The position numbers were made by a program, and so were the translations under genes. Under the pieces are notes generated by a model that saw nothing but the letters and a program-made list of their open reading frames with translations, made no database searches and was not told the origin of the DNA. 64,000 nt of DNA from Campylorhamphus procurvoides. Its lineage: Eukaryota; Chordata; Aves; Passeriformes; Dendrocolaptidae. Within the stretch, counting starts at the first letter, position 1, and every line of letters begins with the position of its first letter. Below, one piece after another: positions 61,130 to 64,000 of this stretch. The stretch covers positions 496,325-560,324 of the forward strand of contig WBMV01001908.1 in the NCBI GenBank assembly GCA_013396655.1, written 5' to 3'.

Positions 61130-64000
61130 ATTTACTCAAAGCAGGGCAGCTCTTCTCCACTCTGGGGTGCTGAGCCTCCCTGCAAGTTGCCTCCCTTTAC
61201 CACCCTCCTTCTCCCCTGCGCAGCCCACATGGCCATGTTGGGTTATCTGGCTCCCCTGTTGCTATCCTAACTCAAACCCAATCCCACTGTGGTCCCCATC
61301 CTTCTAGGCCCATCCACGGCACCTTACAAGGGCTGCCTGCACAACTGCACAGTTGTTCTGGAACAATCTGTTGTTGTGTTGCTTCTCCTGCTCCTGACTG
61401 CTGACCTGTCACAGAGCATCTGAGCTGCTTAAACATTCTAAACCGTTACAGAAGCTGGAAACTCAGGCTCACATTCCTGTTTCTTTCCCAACTACCAGTA
61501 TTTTGCAAGCAGCTATAGAAATAACACATACCAGGGTTTCCTGACACTTCACGTTTAAAGTCTTAATTTTCAACTTTGACTTGCCTCAACTGCACAGATG
61601 TTTCCCACATGGGATTTTTAACTCAGAATAAGCATATACATTTCATAAGTTTTGGCAAAAATGTTTGAAAAACACCCTAAAATGGGACTAAGGGGAGGGA
61701 CAGCACTATTTTGCCATGACAGCAAGTAGGAAAACTCTATTTAGAAGCTCTAATGGCCCCATTCTTTGGAGGATTGACATAATACCTGGTAGAGATAGTC
61801 TTTCCCCCTTCTACTGGTGCTATGGAAAACTGCTTTTAATTGGCAAGGTTGAGTATTTGAAACTTTTAATTTGTGCTCATCACAGACTTGTTATTGTCTG
61901 GCTGCTAAATGTTTGAGATGCTTATGTGGCCATCTCTGTTTTTGGGGAGCATCTGGGTGGGCTCCCTCCAAGGCAGGAGAGGTCCGAGCAGTATTCCAGA
62001 GGGATGGAAACCTGATTTCCCTGCCTTTCCCAGCATGGAAACTCCTCCATCAGGGAGAAGGAAAGAGCAGTACAGCACAGTTTGCTGGTGGGAGAGGAGC
62101 TCATGGGGCTCTTGGGGAAATAAACCCACAGCGCAGTCCAAAAGCCAAAGAGGGAGGGGAAGGAAGTGGAGAAAGAGAAAAGGCAAGGAGAAAAACCTCT
62201 CTGGACCTGTTCTAGCTGATGAGAATACTACCGTCTCTTCAAATTCCCTTTTCTTGGTTGCGGAGGAAAAGTTCCAAAATAGCATAAGGTAAGGTCAAAC
62301 ACTTGCTCCAGGATAACAGTCAAATCAAAAAAACATATGCTGTGTTGTGTTAGCCAACCAATTAGCAATTGCTTCCACTGTTACAAATGGTCTTTCAATC
62401 ACCATACTTGCAGGGTAAGGAACACATAGAGAGTAATTGTGAGTTGTGTACATCTGAAGTGTTTATGTAAATGCTTATTGTTAATAATAACCACAACAAT
62501 AATGACAATAGAAAATTCCCTGGTCTGTGTGGTTGTGGTTGCTCGGAACAGCTGTTTTAATGAGACATCTGCCAGTGAAACAATTTAGCCTGAGGATAAT
62601 GAATAACTGTTACTTAACTGAGGCAGTATTCACATAAACTCTGCTTAATGGGGATGCATTTGGCCAGTGAACAGTGATTTCTTGGTACTTATCTAGGTGT
62701 TTTAATAGGGAAAATTACAAGCTTGTGGCAAAAAATAAATTAATTAATAGTCATATAGTATATACTGTGATTTTTCTGGTTGCTTTAGTTTGAAATACCT
62801 TAAAGGGATCTTGTCAGAGAGTGAATTATCCAAAACATAGAGAACCTTTGTGGTGAGTTCTTGGAAATGGTGCAACACTGATGATCACTGACAACATTGG
62901 CCTTCATCCTCTACTACAGAAATTAATAAATTATGAAGACATGATCATTTACATCCTTATTTTATGACATTATATTTTCTCATGTGAGTATTTCCGTATA
63001 TCCATTACATATATAAATATGTGCACCTGCCCCTGGATTGTTTCAAAGTCAGGTAAATCAAGGATCCAGAATGGCATTTCAGGTAAGAAATTCCATTCTG
63101 GTAGGTACTGCTCAGCAGAATTCTCAAACTTTTCTGGTTCCAATACATATGTGTTTTAGGGTGCTGAGATAACAGCACAAAAACTTGATGGGCAAGAACA
63201 GGACTATGTTGTGATCAATGTTATAGACCTGATTTTTGTAGATTACTGATTGTCTATGTAAGAGGTAAGAACTTGATTGCAAGTGATGATGTAATTTTCT
63301 TTCAAGGGAGATAGACCCCGCATGTGTGTGCTGTCTCTTATCCTCCGGGTTTAAAAAATGTTAGCAAAGACAGAGTTCTTTATGAAATAAACTAGAAAAA
63401 AAAGAGGTAGAATGAGAGATCAGTGTGATGTGATTCAATTTATTTGGCCGGTTTATGAATGACATGAATATGGACGATGGAACTTTTGAACATTGTGAAA
63501 AGCTATCTACTGTTTCTCTTGAGGAAACTAAAAAAATCTATTCTCTCATGAGAAACAGAGGCTGTTGCCATACGAGTAAAAGAATTTGCCTGATTTAGAA
63601 GAATGCCAAATAATCCTTTCTCTTATATTTATAGCTATATTTTCCTGGATATAAAAAATGCATCTCCTGTCATGGAGAACCTAAAGGTGAAAGAGAGCCC
63701 TCAGGATCTGGAAAACAGAGAAGACTAGTGACCTGTAAGTGACAGATGTCTGGAGCTCTCCAGAGAAATGCTCACCATTTGGTAGGTAATCCTAACACCT
63801 ACCTTCATTCTGGAAACCAGAAATAATGAAATTCCCATTTGGGTAATGTCCAGAAAAAAATTACAATTATTTTAAATGCATTGAGATATCTAATTTCATT
63901 ATACTGATTACTTGATATATTGATGTAGCAACATATATGTATCATTCCTATCATGTGTCAAATGTTAGAATTGCCTGGTAGGAATCATTTGTAATAGAGA
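61130..64000. other. Unique sequence to window end, no gene seen
   Basis: No gene or RNA is supported. A G+C-richer, partly purine-rich stretch at 61920-62230 gives overlapping open frames of 60-127 codons on both strands with no domain. The block 62.48-62.77 kb is noted as a possible conserved element. Confidence 0.55.
62480..62770. other. Possible conserved non-coding element (unproven)
   Basis: A repeat-free block containing 'ctgtgtggttgtggttgctc' (a RUNX-type TGTGGTT core twice), 'gaacagctgttttaatgaga' (an E-box CAGCTG next to TTTAATGA) and 'aaattaattaatagtcat'. This clustering of developmental factor motifs is suggestive only. Confidence 0.22.

Noticed and set aside
1..64000. A CRISPR array, phage defence locus, operon or other microbial-type system
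   Set aside because: There are no spaced direct repeats, no gene clusters, and all dated elements are avian retroelements; the window is vertebrate non-coding DNA.

Overview
This 64 kb window looks like a gene-free stretch of bird nuclear DNA, most likely from a passerine (songbird). It is AT-rich, with no operons and no long uninterrupted coding frame. Open frames outside repeats are short and unrelated to any protein I recognise; the longest ones lie inside repeats or in purine-rich low-complexity DNA. No tRNA, rRNA, CRISPR array or CpG-island promoter is visible. The bird assignment rests on several CR1 LINE 3' ends (8-bp tails of the ATTCTATG or ATTCTGTG type) and on avian-type long terminal repeats (LTRs). 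The passerine assignment rests on two copies of a SINE with a tRNA-Ile head and a CR1-like tail, which matches the known passerine element TguSINE1. Family names come from memory of repeat consensus sequences; no search was run.

Layout. 0-5.3 kb: a TguSINE1 copy, a short ATC microsatellite, a pentamer array (CCTTC grading into CCTAA/CCTTG), then an ERV LTR end followed closely by a CR1 3' end. 5.3-13.9 kb: unique sequence, a purine-rich tract and two very old amniote repeat relics. 13.9-22 kb: a minus-strand CR1, a MIR-like relic and a plus-strand CR1 end. 22-47 kb: mostly unique DNA that looks like an intron or gene desert, with an ancient CR1-L/L3-like fragment at 37.5 kb, low-complexity T/G tracts and a few possible conserved non-coding blocks.

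47.4-51 kb is the most structured part. A minus-strand ERV LTR of about 1.1 kb is adjoined by a decayed tRNA-Phe-type primer binding site. A second LTR (458 bp, TG...CA ends) is inserted in it and flanked by a perfect 6-bp target-site duplication. The right half of the outer LTR and its flank then recur twice, each time after a single N. This pattern is best explained as unmerged overlapping contigs rather than biology; removing the redundancy shortens the locus by 1444 bases.

51-64 kb: a palindromic amniote relic, two plus-strand CR1 copies with reverse-transcriptase remnants (54.0-55.0 and 56.65-57.65 kb), a second TguSINE1 and unique sequence to the end.

I found no convincing new biological system. 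The points most worth checking are the nested LTR structure, the primer binding site and the assembly redundancy.
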